A stretch of 64,000 bases of DNA from Mycobacteriales bacterium. Its GTDB lineage: Bacteria > Actinomycetota > Actinomycetes > Mycobacteriales > SCTD01. The position numbers and the translations under genes are program-made. This document shows positions 62,901 to 64,000 of the stretch, piece by piece. Each line of letters starts with the position of its first letter. Position 1 is the first letter of the stretch. Below the pieces are notes generated by a model. It searched no databases. It was given only the letters and a program-made list of their open reading frames with translations, and was not told the origin of the DNA. Location of the stretch: the NCBI GenBank assembly GCA_030697205.1, contig JAUYQP010000034.1:1-64000 (forward strand), given 5' to 3'.

Positions 62901-63427
62901 GTCCCCGGAGCGCCGCCCGCTGGGCCGCCGTCGCAGGGATCGTGGCAGGCATCGTGGCACTGCAGTACGGCATTGCCACCGCCTACCACTCCCGTGGCAC
63001 GTGGTGGCACTACCTGCTCCACCAGCAGGTCGGCTGGGGGCTCGGTCTGGCAGTCGGTGCCACGGTCATGGTGACGACCCGCCGGTGGGTCAACCCGCTC
63101 GGCGCCGCGCTCGCCGGCCAGCTGCTGAGCATCGCGCCCGACCTCGCCTTCCGCTACCTGCGGATGCCGCACGACCCGCTCATGGACGTCTTCGCCGGCC
63201 ACATCTCGATCCACCGCGGCCTCAGCCCGGTGCTGGTCACGTGGGCCTTCCTCACGCTCGGCTGCGCGGCCTGGCTCCTGGCCTCGGTACGACGCGACCG
63301 CTCCGCGGTCGGGGCCGCCGCGCTGGCCGCCCTGCTGCTGACCGTCGCCTGCCTGACGGCCGACCCGCTGCCCGAGCGGCTGGCCGACTTCCCTTCCGAC
63401 AGCACCCCAGTAGCATTCCCATCTTGA
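62897..63427 (+). CDS. integral membrane protein of unknown function
   Basis: This 176-residue protein has about four membrane segments (near 7-25, 45-62, 100-128 and 133-155), with motifs YHSRGTWWHYLLHQQVGWGL, PDLAFRYLRMPHDPLMDVFA and GHISIHRGLSP. Several His and Asp residues cluster at the membrane face (HYLLHQ, PHDP, GHISIH), so a metal-dependent role such as a membrane hydrolase is possible. No named family is recognised. It is coupled to the thioredoxin-fold-like gene. Confidence 0.6.
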   Translation: MSPRSAARWAAVAGIVAGIVALQYGIATAYHSRGTWWHYLLHQQVGWGLGLAVGATVMVTTRRWVNPLGAALAGQLLSIAPDLAFRYLRMPHDPLMDVFAGHISIHRGLSPVLVTWAFLTLGCAAWLLASVRRDRSAVGAAALAALLLTVACLTADPLPERLADFPSDSTPVAFPS

Positions 63428-63457
63428 TGGTAGCCTCATGGTATGAGAACTACCATC
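63426..63457 (+). promoter_or_regulatory. nested palindrome over the antitoxin start, probable operator
   Basis: GATGGTAG (63426-63433) faces CTACCATC (63450-63457), and inside them CTCAT (63435-63439) faces ATGAG (63443-63447). The antitoxin ATG (63443) sits in the centre. Such sites usually bind the antitoxin or the complex for autoregulation. Confidence 0.6.
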
Positions 63458-63676
63458 GACAGGGCCGGACGGCTCGTCGTGCCCAAGGAGCTACGTGACC
63501 GCATAGGGCTCGTCCCGGGCGAGGTCGAGATCGAACTCGACGGCGCAGCGCTGCGGCTCGCGCCCGTCGCCGCTGACCGCGTGCACGAGATCGGTGGCCG
63601 CCTCGTCGTGAGCAAGACCGGGGTGCCGTTGTCCGACGACGACGTGCGGGCTCTGCGCGATGCCGACCGTCGCTGA
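63443..63676 (+). CDS. AbrB/VapB-type antitoxin
   Basis: This 77-residue AbrB-fold antitoxin reads MRTTIDRAGRLVVPKELRDR then IGLVPGEVEIELDGAALRLA, the swapped-hairpin DNA-binding domain. An acidic C-terminal part follows (GVPLSDDDVRALRDADRR), which should bind the toxin. It overlaps the PIN gene by 17 bases. A nested palindrome covers its start, which fits autoregulation. It is the only apparently intact antitoxin in the window. Confidence 0.85.
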   Translation: MRTTIDRAGRLVVPKELRDRIGLVPGEVEIELDGAALRLAPVAADRVHEIGGRLVVSKTGVPLSDDDVRALRDADRR

Positions 63677-64000
63677 GCTGCCGCTGCCGCTGCTGCTACT
63701 GGACACCAGCGTCGCCGTCCCGTGGCTCGTTGAGGATCACGAGAGCCACGTCGCCGTCGTGGAGGCTCTGCACAGCCGCGTCCTGGGGCTCGCCGGCCAC
63801 GCCGCTTTCGAGACGTTCTCGGTCCTGACACGGCTGCCCGGCGACCAGCGGGTCAGCCCCGCCGTGGCCGCTGCTTTGCTAGCGCGCGGCTTCCCCGAGA
63901 CCCGCCACCTCAGCTCCGAGCGCTCGACAGCCCTCCTCGACTCCTTCAGCCGACTGCGGGTCTCGGGCGGTTCGGTCTACGACGCCCTCGTCGCAGCCGC
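63660..64000 (+). CDS. PIN-domain ribonuclease toxin (VapC-like), cut by window end
   Basis: Of this gene 113 codons are visible, up to the window edge, with no stop. It shows LLLDTSVAVPWLVEDHESHV (first catalytic Asp in LDTS), FETFSVLTRL (Glu in FETF) and SGGSVYDALVAA (Asp). That is the PIN acid set so far, missing only the last. VapC proteins cut tRNA or rRNA. The ATG at 63660 lies inside the antitoxin gene. Confidence 0.8.
   Translation, partial: MPTVAELPLPLLLLDTSVAVPWLVEDHESHVAVVEALHSRVLGLAGHAAFETFSVLTRLPGDQRVSPAVAAALLARGFPETRHLSSERSTALLDSFSRLRVSGGSVYDALVAA

Overview
The window comes from the chromosome of a high-GC, sporulating actinobacterium. GC-rich codon use, many GTG starts, a mycothiol gene (mshA), a SenX3-RegX3 pair, an SsgB-type sporulation protein, a BldN/RsbN sigma and anti-sigma pair, and an RsiG-type c-di-GMP-binding anti-sigma factor all point this way. 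A methyl-accepting chemotaxis protein suggests a motile stage, so a zoospore former of the Frankiales/Kineosporiales/Geodermatophilales kind is a reasonable guess. The sequence does not settle the genus.

Left part (1-31 kb). After a truncated DUF222 gene come a bifunctional penicillin-binding protein, a receiver-only response regulator, the bldN-rsbN pair and an LPxTG-type surface protein. From about 7.7 to 30.2 kb the gene order recalls the mycobacterial Rv0486-Rv0505c block: HAD phosphatase, acyltransferase, epimerase, bS22, excisionase-like HTH, proC, sugar-phosphate isomerase, Ppx/GppA phosphatase, a Cys-rich protein, regX3-senX3, gpm, a YbjN protein and mshA. Inserted in it are a translationally coupled MacAB-like exporter/AcuC/phosphatase operon, proline dehydrogenase, a haloalkane dehalogenase and phoU with a candidate PHO box.

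Middle (31-43 kb). A chemoreceptor, a methyltransferase pair, ssgB and a second mycobacterium-like block (DUF2516, HbhA-like protein, XRE regulator; compare Rv0476-Rv0474). These are followed by a five-sensor GGDEF protein, an RsbW-like kinase, an asparaginase, rsiG and a DUF4388 protein. Development, c-di-GMP signalling and sigma-factor control are concentrated here.

Right part (43-64 kb). A secreted S53 peptidase is followed by two toxin-antitoxin-like modules that both look broken: MNT/HEPN with frameshifts, and Phd/PIN with a frameshift and a nonsense codon. Then come ygfZ, two very large secreted repeat proteins that share a C-terminal beta-module, a Fur regulator, a class IV aminotransferase, a sigma/anti-sigma pair with Asp/Ser-rich tails, an AbiEi/DUF559-like protein, two small membrane-linked proteins and an apparently intact VapBC-type module cut by the window end.

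Five copies of an imperfect palindrome of about 65-70 bp (GTAG-headed, REP-like) lie between genes at 19.2, 58.3, 60.8 (two) and 62.1 kb. Many adjacent genes overlap by 4 bases (ATGA or GTGA), so translational coupling is common. All functions are inferred by reading the sequence; no database search was run.
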